The notes beneath the pieces were generated by a model. It was not told where the DNA came from. It made no database searches and saw only the letters and a list, made by a program, of their open reading frames with translations. A stretch of 64,000 nucleotides of DNA, from NCBI GenBank assembly GCA_003508835.1, contig PUFA01000072.1:1426001-1490000 (forward strand), read 5' to 3'. Shown in pieces: positions 37,535 to 48,899 of the stretch; position 1 is the first letter of the stretch, and every line of letters begins with the position of its first letter. Position numbers and translations under genes: made by a program. This stretch comes from Eonycteris spelaea (lineage: Eukaryota > Chordata > Mammalia > Chiroptera > Pteropodidae).

Positions 37535-37611
37535 CGTAAGGTCTGTTGACTTCAGTACTGGCATCTGACAACACCTTCTCATTGCTGGAGGTCAGAAGTG
37601 GTACTGCCGGC
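37535..37611 (-). CDS. PECAM1: PECAM1 cytoplasmic exon (PAVPLL)
   Basis: A 77-bp exon encoding (R)PAVPLLTSSNEKVLSDAS and then TEVNRPY(G). The start PAVPLL and the NEK motif match the PECAM1 tail. The rest is divergent and one codon longer than the human exon (74 bp). Acceptor AG is at 37612-37613; donor GTACAG has its GT at 37533-37534. It enters in phase 2 and leaves in phase 1, in frame with both neighbours. This linker between membrane and ITIMs is a fast-evolving part of the protein. Confidence 0.9.
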
Positions 37612-38135
37612 CTTAAAACGAAATTCGAAAAGGAAAAAACCATGTAACTCTTTTTCGGCTTTAACTTCAAACCAACAAAATAACCAAGGGAAGATCACGG
37701 GAAAACCATGAAGAGATTTCTGAAGTGAGGAAAACTTCTGTCTCTCATTTGGAAAGCTAATATATTTTTTTTCCAGTTCTAAGATTATTGAACAAACACG
37801 TTTTGCTGTTTAAATAGGTGTCAGGGCCAAAGGGCACACAAACAACAGGAGTCCTTTCTCAGGTGAATCCCAACCCCCTGAACTCCTCATTCTGTGCCAC
37901 AAAGCTATCGTTGGCATAATTTGAGATTTTGGATTTCAAGAACAGTAAAAATAGTACAACCATATTTTTAGGCCAACTCTGTTTTGCCAAGTTAGTGAAT
38001 TTTTAAAATTCCATGTACTACCATTATTATTTAACAAGGAAAAGGGGGGTTTTACAAGTAACAGTGTAGGAAGGACATGACCTCAGAATAAAGCCATTTT
38101 TTCCCATGAAAGGACATTTGGCAATCTTCCACTGA

Positions 38136-38177
<42 letters not shown>

Positions 38178-38178
38178 A
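38136..38178. repeat. (CA)n microsatellite
   Basis: About 20 CA units in the PECAM1 intron next to the 28-bp cytoplasmic microexon (38308). Confidence 0.97.
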
Positions 38179-38307
38179 CACCCCACACCCTTATTATTCT
38201 GAATTTCCCAAGAACCACTGAAAATTTCCTAATGACCAGCGTTTCTCCACAGACAGTTTACCCACGCCCACAGTGCAACGGCTTCTCCTCCAGGGACCCA
38301 CACTGAC

Positions 38308-38335
38308 CTGGACATCTCCACTGGCATCTGTTTGG
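38308..38335 (-). CDS. PECAM1: PECAM1 cytoplasmic exon (KQMPVEMS)
   Basis: A 28-bp microexon encoding (A)KQMPVEMS(R), the start of the cytoplasmic tail. The length equals the human exon as I remember it, and the residues are nearly identical. Acceptor AG is at 38336-38337 after a TTTTAA tract; donor GTCAGT has its GT at 38306-38307. It enters in phase 1 and leaves in phase 2, which fits the next exon (AG|G, Arg). It is too short to show up in any open-frame search. Confidence 0.93.
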
Positions 38336-39468
38336 CTTTAAAAGAGAAAGAAAAACCAAAGTCAGCAAATCGTACCCACGTCCACAGCAGATAGGAACAC
38401 TCATTTCAACCATCTTTGACTTTCTTGAAGATTGATTACCCATAAAAAGAGTATAGAAAGCCCAAATATATTTCTGCTTTAAAAAATATATGTAAGAAAA
38501 AAAAAAAAAAAAAAACCAAAGTAGGTCTTCTCTTGGTCTGAGAGATTTCACATCATTTCATCTAGAAGTATGACATTTTGTTGTTGTAGCCAGGGGCTGT
38601 TGTCTTAGTGGAACGTGATAGAGATGAAGACAGCGGTACAGGGACCAGATTAGCTAAAGGGCAATTATCTCTTTGATTCAAGACCATTCCAAAAGTAAAG
38701 GCTGAATCATTCCCTGTGCTTTGGATTCCAAGCTGGCCTGAGACCAAGCCTGTCCTCTAACCATGTCTCTTCTGTCATGACCCAATCCCCTTAGGAAGGG
38801 GTTTGTTCTGGAGCTTATCTTCTTATTGGGGCTACAGCTTTCCTGTTCTAGAAAAATCCCAGGGTCCCTCTTTACCTCATCTGCCCATCTCAGGAAGCAA
38901 CACCAGGGGTTCCAACAGAACCCACCTTATCCAACAAAAATCTTTGCAGAATTTACTGGTGCCGTGCCCTTTTCCACGAGTCCAGGCTAACTGACTGATT
39001 CTTGAATGCCAGAGGGGGATTCTGGCTTCCCTTCCATGTATGGCTAACCTCAAGCACAAGACAGAAATCATGGTACAACAGGGAGATTAACTGGGGACAT
39101 TTGGTGTGAGAGGCGTGGTGTCTCCATAACACTCACACCCCACTCTACCAACTGGAAAACTAAGTATGGCCAAATGAACAAAAATGGCTTCTTCTGACCA
39201 TACATAGATGGAACTTCCCCCCAAATTCTTCTTTTCTGGGTTGCCCACTTGGTAAGCAGTCGCATTTCTGCCTCGCTACATTCAGAGGCAGTAAAAGCTC
39301 CACATCCACCAAAGCCAAGATCTTTCGCTATCAAGCTGACACGCCAAGGAGAAAATCAACTGTCACCAGTTACATTTCAGCTCCCACTGGGAGCCGAAGC
39401 CCCTCACGTCCATGGCTAGTTTCCTGATGAGGGCCACCTGCCAGAATGGACTGAAAGAACGTGCTTAC

Positions 39469-39576
39469 CCTTGGCTTTCTTCAGAAAATAGCATCTGGCC
39501 CCAAGTACCAAGATAGCAATTATCACTCCGATGACAACCAATGCAATAAGTCCTTTCTTCCATGGGGCAAGAAAGA
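39469..39576 (-). CDS. PECAM1: PECAM1 transmembrane exon
   Basis: This 108-bp exon encodes the juxtamembrane and transmembrane segment. It reads VFLAPWKKG, followed by a hydrophobic helix (LIALVVIGVIIAILVLGA) and then RCYFLKKAK. The cysteine just inside the membrane is the position known to be palmitoylated in human PECAM1. The basic stop-transfer residues follow it. Acceptor AG is at 39577-39578 after a T-rich tract; donor GTAAGC has its GT at 39467-39468; phase is 1-1. No frame damage is seen. Confidence 0.95.
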
Positions 39577-40167
39577 CTGGAAAGAAGAGAAATTAAAATA
39601 GATAAGTTTTTTTCTCTGCCAGCAAGAAACAATATCAGCTTTAAGCAACAAATAACACTGAGTTCTGGTTCTTGTAACTGCACAGTACACTGACCATCCA
39701 CCTCTGAGGGACCCTATGATCATGGCTGCTGTAGAAATGGTAGTTCTTGCTACAGAGTCAGTTATGGTCTTAAAGGACCATAGGACTGAAACAGACTCCT
39801 TTCTGGGTCCACTTGGTCCTTCCTCTGCTCTAGGAAACCACCCTTCACCATCTGCATGACCCAGTTCCCACGGCCACAGGTGGGCCACGGGTGGGCATTT
39901 GACCCAAGATGGGCTAATTGGTTTCTCTTCACCGAGAACTTAGAATTACAACTGTGTGAAATACTTTCAATTCCTTAGAATAACCAATTCCTCTTTCATA
40001 TTTAATTTGAGTGGGTTTCATCATCTGCAATCAAAGAGCCTAACAATGGTCTCTGAACCCTCAGTAAGAAGCCGTAAGCTCCTACCCACTTCCTCTTATA
40101 AGTGGTGAGCTTTCTGGCCTTGCCCCTGATAGTCACACTACATCTCCCTGTTGAGACCCCGACTCAC

Positions 40168-40452
40168 CTCTGACTGTCAATGTTGCTTTGGGGGGCATTT
40201 TTGGGAGAGTTGGCTCTGTTGGAGGCTGTGCAGTAATATTGTCCCTCATGCTCCTTGCTAGCCTGTGGATTGAGCCAAATGCCTTGGTTTCATTCAAGCT
40301 GACTTGGTGGAAGGGCCTGACATCCTTTTCTCTGTAAAACTTGTAGGTGATTGGGAAAGATGCTTTCTTCACAGAGCATAGAAGCACAATCTCTTTCCCA
40401 GACTCCACCATCTCATTCAACAGGATAGAGAGCTTGATCTCCTCTACCGGGG
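40168..40452 (-). CDS. PECAM1: PECAM1 exon, Ig-like domain 6 (two compensating shifts)
   Basis: Membrane-proximal Ig domain. It begins with PVEEIKLSILLNEMVESG, then IVLLCSVKKASFPITYKFY and REKDVRPFHQVSLNET. The exon stays open from end to end, but after KAFGSIH the frame no longer matches PECAM1. The expected ASKEHEGQYYCTASNRAN is found one frame away. The original frame returns at KATLTVR. One base seems lost at about 40260-40264, and the run of six G on the plus strand at 40190-40195 accounts for the second shift. Taken literally, the second Ig cysteine (YYC) would be replaced by unrelated sequence. Acceptor AG is at 40453-40454; donor GTGAGT has its GT at 40166-40167. Confidence 0.92.
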
Positions 40453-40797
40453 CTGAAAAACAGGAAAAGGATTAGCACTAAGAAAAGAAGGGAGGAAGAG
40501 AAGGAACATGACACGGCCACTGCTCATGGCCAGCCTCCTCTTGCGTTATGACTCAGACTTGGATTTTGTCCTTTATTGAAGTCACTCCTCTTATCCCATA
40601 TTCTTCAGTTCCTCCCGATTAAGCCCAGCAAGGCAATAACGGATGCCTCCTGTCCTCACATGTTGATTAAACACAGGATGCTAGGGACTTAGCGTCCTTA
40701 GCATCTGCTTCACTTACCACGTGAAGTAGTATTGACCACTCAGCCTGACTACACTGTAAACTAGGTGTTCCTTTGACATCTATTCTGCGTGAGTCTG

Positions 40798-40817
40798 TGA
40801 GTGCACGTGTGTGTGCG

Positions 40818-40855
<38 letters not shown>
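40798..40855. repeat. (GT)n microsatellite
   Basis: GT repeat with a few GCGC interruptions at its left end, in the Ig5-Ig6 intron. Confidence 0.96.
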
Positions 40856-40857
<2 letters not shown>

Positions 40858-41431
40858 GTTTCTCTCCCTTTGCTTACAAAGATGCATGGCACTTCCAGAT
40901 CTTATGAACAAATAATCTTAACCCATGACCTTCTTGTTTTTCTCTTTTCCTTTTTGAGTGGTTTAAACCTATTGCTTTCACATTCTTATTTCCCACTTTC
41001 TTGTTACCCCTGAAATCTGACTTCCATAGCTCTGATTCTGACACTGTACTCTATCTCTGGTTTTGAAGAAACTCCAAAGGTCACCTGATTTCCTAACTCA
41101 TCCCTGAGTCCCCAGCAGATTAAATCTGGTGGTATATATTCTTCCTATCTCCCCAGCTTTGGCCTTCCTGCAACTCTCAACTGTCACCCAGCACTTCCTT
41201 TGGAACTCAGCTTCCTCTGGGCTTCTGTGAGGCCTCACAACCCAGGATTCTCCTACCTCCTCACCTGCCACTTCCTTGTTATTCACAACTTTCCATCCTA
41301 TTGCCTCTTAAATATGGATTTCCTGCAAAATTCAGTCCTGTTTTCTTTTTTTAGGCGAGGCAACTCTTGGTTGACCTCACAGATTGCAAGGACATTGTCA
41401 GCTTACAATCCTTTATGTTTTTATTTTTTAC

Positions 41432-41548
41432 ACCTACAGCACCTGGTCTTCCTAGGTGGTCTCCCATCAAGTTCTAACCAGGCCCGACCCTGCTTAGCTT
41501 CCAAGATCAGACGGGATTGGGCTTGTTTAGGGTAGCATGGCTATAGAC
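41432..41548 (-). pseudogene. Full-length 5S rRNA pseudogene
   Basis: A 117-nt minus-strand copy of 5S rRNA, starting GTCTATAGCCAT at 41548 and ending GTGCTGTAGGTG. Box A (AGCTAAGCAGGGTCGGG) is intact, but the conserved GGATGGGAGACC box has lost a G, and many substitutions occur in the 5' third. An A-rich tail (TAAAAAATAAAAAC, minus strand) follows the 3' end. ACAATCCT (41406-41413) and ACAGTCCT (41547-41554) flank it as a possible degraded target-site duplication. It lies in the PECAM1 intron between Ig5 and Ig6, in the same orientation as the gene. I judge it a retropseudogene and not an active 5S gene. Confidence 0.88.
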
Positions 41549-42049
41549 AGTCCTCAGTTTTCCATCTCCATTCTCCTTGGTGATTTCAGCTTCTTGGTAT
41601 TACAGCTTCTCTTTGCACAGTTAACACATAAGCACATAGCATTTAATGCCTAAATACATACCTCTAGTCCAGACTACTTCCCTGAATCCCAAGTCTTGAT
41701 TTTTACTTGAGCATTTCCACCCGGAAACCCTGCCTGCCTCTCATTCCCAGAAGATCCAAGCAGAACTTATCTTTCTCCCATCTCCCCTTTCCCTGGTTCC
41801 ATTTCAGCTCCCAACTTTTGATACTAAATTGTCTTTCCATGTAGATCTTTCTATTAGTGTGAGAACGGACTTGTTAGCACATTGGCATCTGAATTATGAA
41901 TCACCCACATAAGTGCAGCAGGTGGCCAGACCATAGAGCTGCTGGGTCAATGAAAGGGAGCGCACTGCCTGGGACAGGATGGGAAGGGTGGTGGAGGTCA
42001 ACCACAAGGGCAGCCTGACCTGACATCCTCTCTCCTTGTGAAGCACAAA

Positions 42050-42250
42050 GGGGTAGTGGCAAGCTGGGGTCAGGAGCCAGAGTGCCTTGCTTTAATTCCC
42101 AGCCCCACTGCCCACCAGCTGTCTGTCTCAAGTCTTAGTTGCCTCATCACAAAACAAGTATAATATTATTATGAGTCTTGCATGGCTATGGTAAGTATTA
42201 ATGGGACTAATTTATGAAAATACTTCACACAAGTAGACACATCATCAGGG
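42050..42250 (+). mobile_element. MIR-type SINE
   Basis: 'gtcaggagccagagtgcctt', 'gtctcaagtcttagttgcct' and 'aaaacaagtataatattatt' fit a diverged MIR. Confidence 0.55.
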
Positions 42251-43685
42251 CTTAGGAAATGTTAGCCACTAATGTGGACCCAATCTAAATCAACAGTTTC
42301 ACATGGGATTTCATATTAACTTAGCGTCTTAAGGCGGTATGAGGTCTGAAGTCGCCTATCCTTCTGACTGATAAAGATGCCAGGTAAATCTTCCCAAGAC
42401 CCCAATCTCATCACATCCTCCTTCCCTCTTCTGACTCTTCACTGCACGGAGGACAAATTCCCAGCTCCTATGGCATTTAATGCCCTTAACAGTTGGGGTC
42501 GGTTACTTTTTGAGTTTATATCCAATGATTCTCCATTCTCAACCTTTTTATCCAGCCATCTGATTTACCCATAGTCTTTTGAACTACTCCATGGAGACTT
42601 TGCTCATGGATTTGACCAGGCTGGTAAGCCAACTCTAGCCATTTCTGCTCACCATTACCAAGCCCCGGCTCCTGATCCAGCTCTTCCCACTCAAGCTGGG
42701 TGATAGCATGCTCTAAATACCCATCGCCATCATCATGAGGATGTTTCATGTGACAATAACATGTTGCCTACTAATATTTTTTTATGCTAGTTTGTACTCT
42801 TATTTAACTACGGTCACATATTTCCCCACCATTTAATCAGGGGATCTTGTGTTTTTGTTATATCACTGAAAACAAAGAATATGTGGTTTTCTTTTTTTCA
42901 ACATGCCCTATAGCATTAGGTGCTTAATATATATTGATGTTAATTTGAAAAGCATCGCTACTCTTAGACTATATATTAATAGTTGCAGGAATCTCTTTCC
43001 AACTCAAGATGCCATATGTAGATAAGAAGTTATTAAGCAAGAAGAAAGAAGAGGAAGAGGAGGAAGCCTTATAATTTTTTACAAGATGAGAAAATTTAAA
43101 TAGAGATGCAAGCCATGGCACTTCTAAGCCTTCTGAAAGGCACAGATAGAGGCTCAAGGGAAAATATCCACTCCAGGACAATGGCATATTTCTCTTGAGT
43201 ATTAGAGTCCCAGGCAAACTTTAGCAAGTCCCATGAGACTACAGCCTGCAGCAATGATTGCTCTGGGTTCCACACGACAGAGTTTGCCTCACCCAGGGTC
43301 AATTGTAGACCAGAGCTCTCTGTCTACAATTCTCAGAGATGACTAGGGGTGATTGTCAGTTCATCGAGAAAGGAGCAAGTGCTCAAAGAGCCCCCAAGTA
43401 CAACTTTAGAGCTTCCTTAAGTCGGGATGCTTCACTCCTGCTTTAGCAGTTCACTTGAAAGTTTCTGAAAAGGGATGCCACCGGCTACAACTACAGCCCC
43501 CAGATATTTTCCAACCTCATTTACCTGGGCCTTGGTTCTGCTTTGCCACATGTCATGTAGATGGACTTTGCACAAGTACTACCCACTTCCATTGTCCACA
43601 TAATTCCTGGGCAATCACAAACTTTTGAAAATGTGAACTAAAACCCAAAACGCACATGATTTCTTGTCATAGTACAGCAACTTAC

Positions 43686-43962
43686 CTATCACCTTGAGGG
43701 GCAGAAGTTCAGTGATCATTTCAGGGTGGGAATGGCAATTATCCACGATGCACTGATATTCTGCATCTTCTGTTGGGTTATCTTTGAATACTGCAGGCTC
43801 ATTTGAGTCCATGTTAAGGCTCTCCAAATCCTCATTTTGCTTTTAAAAGGCGATAAGAAATAGGCGGGGTTCCATTTGTGGTTTGGCAATGGATTTTTAC
43901 GGTGTGTCCTTTTATCACCTCAGACCTGGTGTCATAAAAAATCCTGGGCTTGGAGAGCATTT
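43686..43962 (-). CDS. PECAM1: PECAM1 exon, Ig-like domain 5 (one extra base)
   Basis: Fifth Ig domain. The first half reads EMLSKPRIFYDTRSEVIKG, then IHCQTTNGTPPISYRLLKA. The second half, one frame away, reads NEDLESLNMDSNEPAVFKDN, then TEDAEYQCIVDNCHSH and LPLKVI. The exon is 277 bp; removing one A from the A run at 43835-43838 gives 276 bp, a continuous frame and the human spacing. As given, the frame meets TGA directly after LLKAK. Acceptor AG is at 43963-43964; donor GTAAG has its GT at 43684-43685. Cysteines IHC and YQC are present. Confidence 0.93.
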
Positions 43963-44117
43963 CTAGAATAATAGAGAGAAACAATCTGAAGCAAAACATC
44001 CAGCCCAAGGCGTTCTCTCTCCCAACTCTGGGCTTTACTTTCTTTGTCATTACTATAATTTTAAATGCCTGCCTGCTTTGTCCACTTTTACAGGACTCCT
44101 TTAAGATTGATAGGTAT

Positions 44118-44119
<2 letters not shown>

Positions 44120-44152
<33 letters not shown>
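44120..44152. repeat. (GT)n microsatellite
   Basis: About 16 GT units in the Ig4-Ig5 intron, 160 bp upstream of the Ig5 acceptor. Confidence 0.97.
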
Positions 44153-44153
<1 letters not shown>

Positions 44154-45280
44154 GTGCGTGTGGAGGGGAGGGTAAGAGAAAAATGGTGACACAAATTCAA
44201 GGGAAACATTACTTCCCCCTAAATATGTATTTATATGTTCATAGATCTCACATGCACATATATACACATCCGTATGTGTTGTTTATATTGAGAAATACAG
44301 GAAAAGCATAAAAATAGTAACTGGTAACTAAAAAGAATATATTTTAAAACAAATTATCAGTGTCTCAGCCTCTCCTGATAAGAAATTGCATGCCTCAGAA
44401 ATGAGAATTCCACTAGGTCATTATTTAAAAGTTAGTTTATAAAGCTTATGTAATAAAATCACCTCCTCCCATGAACAAAGAAAAGAATTAAAATGTAATG
44501 ACCCACATTCATCCCTTACATTCCTTCTTTTTGAGTTAGATGTCTAGAGAGTTGACAATAGGATATAATTCTGGTTCAGTTGAGACTAAACTCTTGCCTG
44601 GATAAACCACAGTCACAGGTTAAACTGAAGGACTATGACTAAATAATAACAGTGACAGTGACAGCTTGACCAGAATTCCACATTCATCTAGAACTGCTGT
44701 ACTCAGAGTGTGTCCAGGGCCCAGCAGACCAGCATCCACAAGGTGCCTAGTTAGAGATGCCAAATCTGGCCTCATCTCCACCTATATTCCAACCAGGTTT
44801 CACATGCACATTCAAGCCTGAGAAGCAAGGCTCCAGGTGGTCCCAATACTTACATTCTGCTCACTGGAAGTCCTAGCCCTACTGGTCAGCCAAGATATGA
44901 ACTAAAAACTGGAGTCTCCATCTTAAAGTTTAGCATTGACTAAGCAGTGTCTCCTACATGAACTTTGGGGGTGCATGTCTGCTCTAGTATCCCAAATCTT
45001 GCCAATTCAGAGGCCACATCATCAGAATGCAGCCACAGTAAGGCTATGAACTTGATTTTGGCCAACAACATTTTCTTCGTATTGCGTCTCTCACGTACTC
45101 TAATAGATATACCCACTCACTTCTGTCCAGTCTCTCGATTTCACTCCTCACTCTTTCCCTTGAGTTCTTACCCTGCCTTAGCCAGATCTGCCTTCAGACT
45201 AGAGAGAGTGGCAGCTGGTGATAAATTCCTTTTCTCCCATTCAATCTCAAGACTTCCCAAGCCAGTGAGGATGTACTCAC

Positions 45281-45529
45281 CACACACAGTTATCTGGACC
45301 GTGTTGCTTGTCTTGACCACCTTGCCAATTCCTGCGATGCAAGTATATGTCCCGCTGTCCCATGCTGAGACTTTCTTGGTGAAATTCTGAGCCTGTGACA
45401 GGATCATGTCTTCCTTCTGGATGGTGAAGTTGGCTGGAGGTGCTCCTGGGACAGAGCACCACAGGTCCAGGCTTTCGCCCTGGTCCAGAAGTGTGGCAGA
45501 AGATTCCAGCTTCGGCTTGGAAAATAGCT
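45281..45529 (-). CDS. PECAM1: PECAM1 exon, Ig-like domain 4
   Basis: Intact exon for the fourth Ig domain, 249 bp (83 codons), phase 1-1. It begins ELFSKPKLESSATLLDQGES, continues with CSVPGAPPANFTIQKED, and then has DSGTYTCIAGIGKVVKTSN and TVQITVC. The cysteine pair (LWCSV, YTCIA), the tryptophan next to the first cysteine and an NFT glycosylation site are visible. Acceptor AG is at 45530-45531; donor is GTGAGT with GT at 45279-45280. The open frame continues upstream of the acceptor into intron; that part is not coding. Confidence 0.95.
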
Positions 45530-45859
45530 CTGAAAAGCCAGTGAGTGAGTGGAATGCAGTGAGATGTTTCTGGGCATCACTCCCAGCGCCCCCTTGCAGA
45601 GTCCCCTGGCCCAGCTGCTTTTGGCAGAACCAACTCCCAGCTAGCTTCCTACCAAAAGTTTTCCTTTGCTTCTCAAATACCTGATAATCACACAATTAAA
45701 GAGCTAGGGTTCGTTCTTCGCCTGGGGTCCCAGCGGCAGGTTTGCCTCCCATGTTAATCCAATTTACTTCACAGACGTGGATAAGAAAAGTTTTGCAACT
45801 TGTAATGCCGCAAGTAAGGATTCATGCGTTTGCCCATTTATTCGTTCACTCACACATTT

Positions 45860-46420
45860 TATTCCACAAGTATTTATTTCAGGCTATTTCTGTGCTGGGC
45901 ACCTCACTTGGTATTGAGGAGACAGCAGTGAAAAAGAAACAGTCCTTGCCTTCTCATGACTTCAAAGTGCTTACATCTGGTGGGTGATTCAGAAACAGTG
46001 TTTACAGCAGAGCCCATGGGGGTGGGACACTGAACCTAGGCTTGGGGAATCAGGAAAGGACTCTTGGAGGAAGTCATCTAGGCAAAGAGGAAAGGAGTCG
46101 TAGGCACAGGGAACAGCATATGGAAGACCTGGCCAGAGGTTCAAGCACCTGAAACTTCAGTTGGCCTGAAACACAGTGGGAGTAGAAAAGCCCAAAGGAA
46201 GGCCTGTAGGTCTTGAAGGACCTTGGGACCCCCCTAAACAAGTGTGGACTGCATCCTTGGAGCAATGGGAAGCATGGAGAGTCTGAGTCAAGGGAAGGGC
46301 ATCACAGATGTATGTTGTGGGGAGATGTCGGGAGGAGAGAAATATGGGTTAGAGGGGCCCAGACTGGAAGCAGGGGTGGAGATGTAGTACAGGCTTGAAG
46401 CAGAGTGACAACACGAGGTT
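45860..46420. mobile_element. Ancient interspersed repeat, family not named
   Basis: 'ctgtgctgggcacctcactt ... gaggagacagcagtgaaaaa ... cagtccttgccttctcatga', then 'caatgggaagcatggagagt', follow a common mammalian-wide ancient repeat. The same class recurs at 53050-53300, 55590-55760 and 61575-62180. I can see the shared layout but not the family. Confidence 0.5.
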
Positions 46421-47434
46421 GGGGAGAAGTGGCAGCTGGCCACCACAGCTTCAGCACTTCCCACGAAGAAGACTGAAAATGACACCTTATGTCTCCTGAG
46501 GCCAAGCTGTTAGTCACAACATTCTGCACCACTTTAAGGAGTTATTAGTACCCTAATTTAGGTTGGATGGTAACAGTAGTAAAGACTGAAGTTAACTTTT
46601 AAGGAGTTTTGTCATCTCCTTATTTAAATATTCCTTGAAATATATCACTATTTCATAGTTATGGCATATGTTTTTATTTTCAGCTACAGGAAAATTACTA
46701 CTTAACTAATGTGAAGACTTGAATTCTTCATGTAAACCAGTGTACCCCGACTTCATTGTTATGGTCCCTAATGCAGAAGGACGGAATCAGAAAATTCATG
46801 AGACTGTCTGCATGTTGAGAAAGAGACAGTCTCAAAGTCCCTCTTAAGAAAGCTTCTTGGGCTAGAGGTTTGAGAACGCAACCAGCAGTCAGGGAATCAA
46901 ATTCTATCTTTGGCTCTAAATTTACCTGCCATACAGATTTGGGGGGTACAAACCAACCCTGTCATTGTTGTCATTGATATTACAATGCTATTACATTGCT
47001 ATGGAAGTCATTTCCTTCATAATCCATTCATAGTGTCTTCCTAGTTTCCTTGACAGGGAGTAAAATAAAGTGGTTATCCCAATAATTAATCTATATATTT
47101 CATTAAGGCACATCCCGTCCTTCCTTCTTTCTGGATTTAAGCTCTTCGACTTATCTGTTTTTTAGAACTAGGGGTGTTCGCCTGTCAGCCCTGGTGCGAG
47201 TGGGTCAACCCCATGCAAAAGGCCAGAGCACAGCTGAGGGCATGGGACTGGCAGGCTGAGCTTAGCACCTGCTTTCCTGGGCCATGGAGACTGATCTACT
47301 GAATGACTTGTACACCCCACATGACTCAGACTTCTGGATGAGGGTGATTGGCTAAAACAACAGCCAGTATCTTATGGTCCAACGATGCTTTATACTTTCT
47401 TAAAGTAGCCCAGACCGAGGGTAAGGATGATGCC

Positions 47435-47506
47435 TTAATTAGTGAAGCAGTCCACGTGTTTGTCACTTGGTTAATTAGTGAAGCAGTCCACGTGTTTGTC
47501 GCGTGG
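47435..47506. repeat. 36-bp tandem duplication
   Basis: Two adjacent 36-bp units, both starting TTAATTAGTGAAGCAGTCCA and ending CACTTGG or CGCGTGG. They differ at two positions, which points to a recent local duplication in the Ig3-Ig4 intron. Confidence 0.95.
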
Positions 47507-48264
47507 TCCCTGTTGCTCTCACAGTGGTATGCCCGCCCCTCTGTTGTCCTTGCTTGTTGCACTGCATTCTAATGATCTGTTTACGTCTGCGAATGCTTCA
47601 AGGACAAAGCCTGACCTTAGGCAGCTCTCTAACCCCAGGAAGTTGCCCAACATACAGAAGGGGCTTGGTATATATTGAATTGAATACTTTTCTTTAATGA
47701 AATAGTAGATGTCTTATCTGTGAAAAATATCATGTGCCATCAAAATATTTGTCATTGCCAATAATACACTAAATCGCTAGCATACACTACAGACCGACAG
47801 GATCGAACGCATATGGCGATCACCCAGTTGGGTAGTTGGCAGCCCACCATGGCACTAGGGACTGTTACTGTGACTATACACTCAGTGCTGAACACAGTAA
47901 GTGAGTGAACAAATGAAGGAAGGAATGAATATCTTCACCTGGAACCAAGAAGTGCTGGCTCTCTCCACCCTCTGAAACACTGTCATCCTACATTCGATCA
48001 TTATTCAACAAATACATACTGAATTCTGACTGTGTGCTATGCTTGGCTACGGTGTTAACAGTATAGAACTGCATAAAATAGGTAGTGTTCCTGCCCTAAC
48101 CAGCTTATACCCTAGTGCCTGAGTACACACAATAAACAAGAAGAAGCAGAGTACATTTTTTGGGGGTGGGTGGGGTGGGGTAAGTGCTATAAAGAGAAGG
48201 AAAACCAGGTAAGAGGGGAAGGAGCCAAAGGAAGCTTTTAAGTGTATGTGTTTGGTGGTCCAAC

Positions 48265-48435
48265 AGGCCTGGGGATGACTCTAGTTCTGCCACTTGGTAA
48301 CCCTGTAACCACTGGGTGGGCTGCCCAACCTCCCGCCTCGGTTTCCATATCCGTAAAACTGGAATCATGATACCTACACCTGACTGCATTGCTATGAGAC
48401 TGAAATGAAAAGGTATGCAAAGCAACCATACAGCG
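48265..48435 (+). mobile_element. MIR SINE
   Basis: 'gactctagttctgccacttg', 'cctcggtttccatatccgta', 'aaactggaatcatgatacct' follow the MIR order. Confidence 0.75.
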
Positions 48436-48899
48436 TTGACCAAAGGGGAATTGTTCCTGGTAATTTTGAGTTTGCTAACGCTTCCTCGCCCAGGATTCTG
48501 TCATAAAACCGTGTCTGGGATCTAGCATAGTGCTTGACACAGAGGGAAGATAAATGTGATCCGAGGATAGAAACACTAGCTAACATTCACTGAGCGCTCA
48601 CTCCAGTCATGTCATTTAGTCCCATACCTTCATCTCATAGAGTTGTGGCAAGGAAAAGCTCAATAAGTCATCCAGAGTCATAGAAGTAGTGAGCAACAAG
48701 GCTGGGGTCTGATGCCTAAACCTGCACCCTCTATCACCAGCTAACTGTTTACTCATTCCGCATTGACTTTCCCCACCGCCTGAGTGCATTCATTCAGACG
48801 AACAGGAGCAGAAGTATCAGTCTCACTGGCCGTCCAGGATTCCAGCACAGCTGCTTCTTGAGCCCGCCATATGCTCACGCCCTCCAGCAGCAGCCTTAC

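Larger units (their letters stand above)
40453..43685 (-). other. PECAM1 intron between Ig5 and Ig6
   Basis: 3.2 kb with the GT microsatellite, the full-length 5S pseudogene, a MIR and otherwise unassigned sequence. A GGA/GAA-rich stretch lies at 43038-43064. Confidence 0.75.
45530..48899 (-). other. PECAM1 intron between Ig3 and Ig4
   Basis: 3.4 kb holding an ancient unnamed repeat (45.86-46.42 kb), the 36-bp tandem duplication, a MIR at 48.3 kb and unassigned sequence. Confidence 0.75.

Noticed and set aside
41432..41548. Active 5S rRNA gene
   Set aside because: A promoter-box base is missing, the 5' third is diverged, and an A-rich tail points to retroposition.
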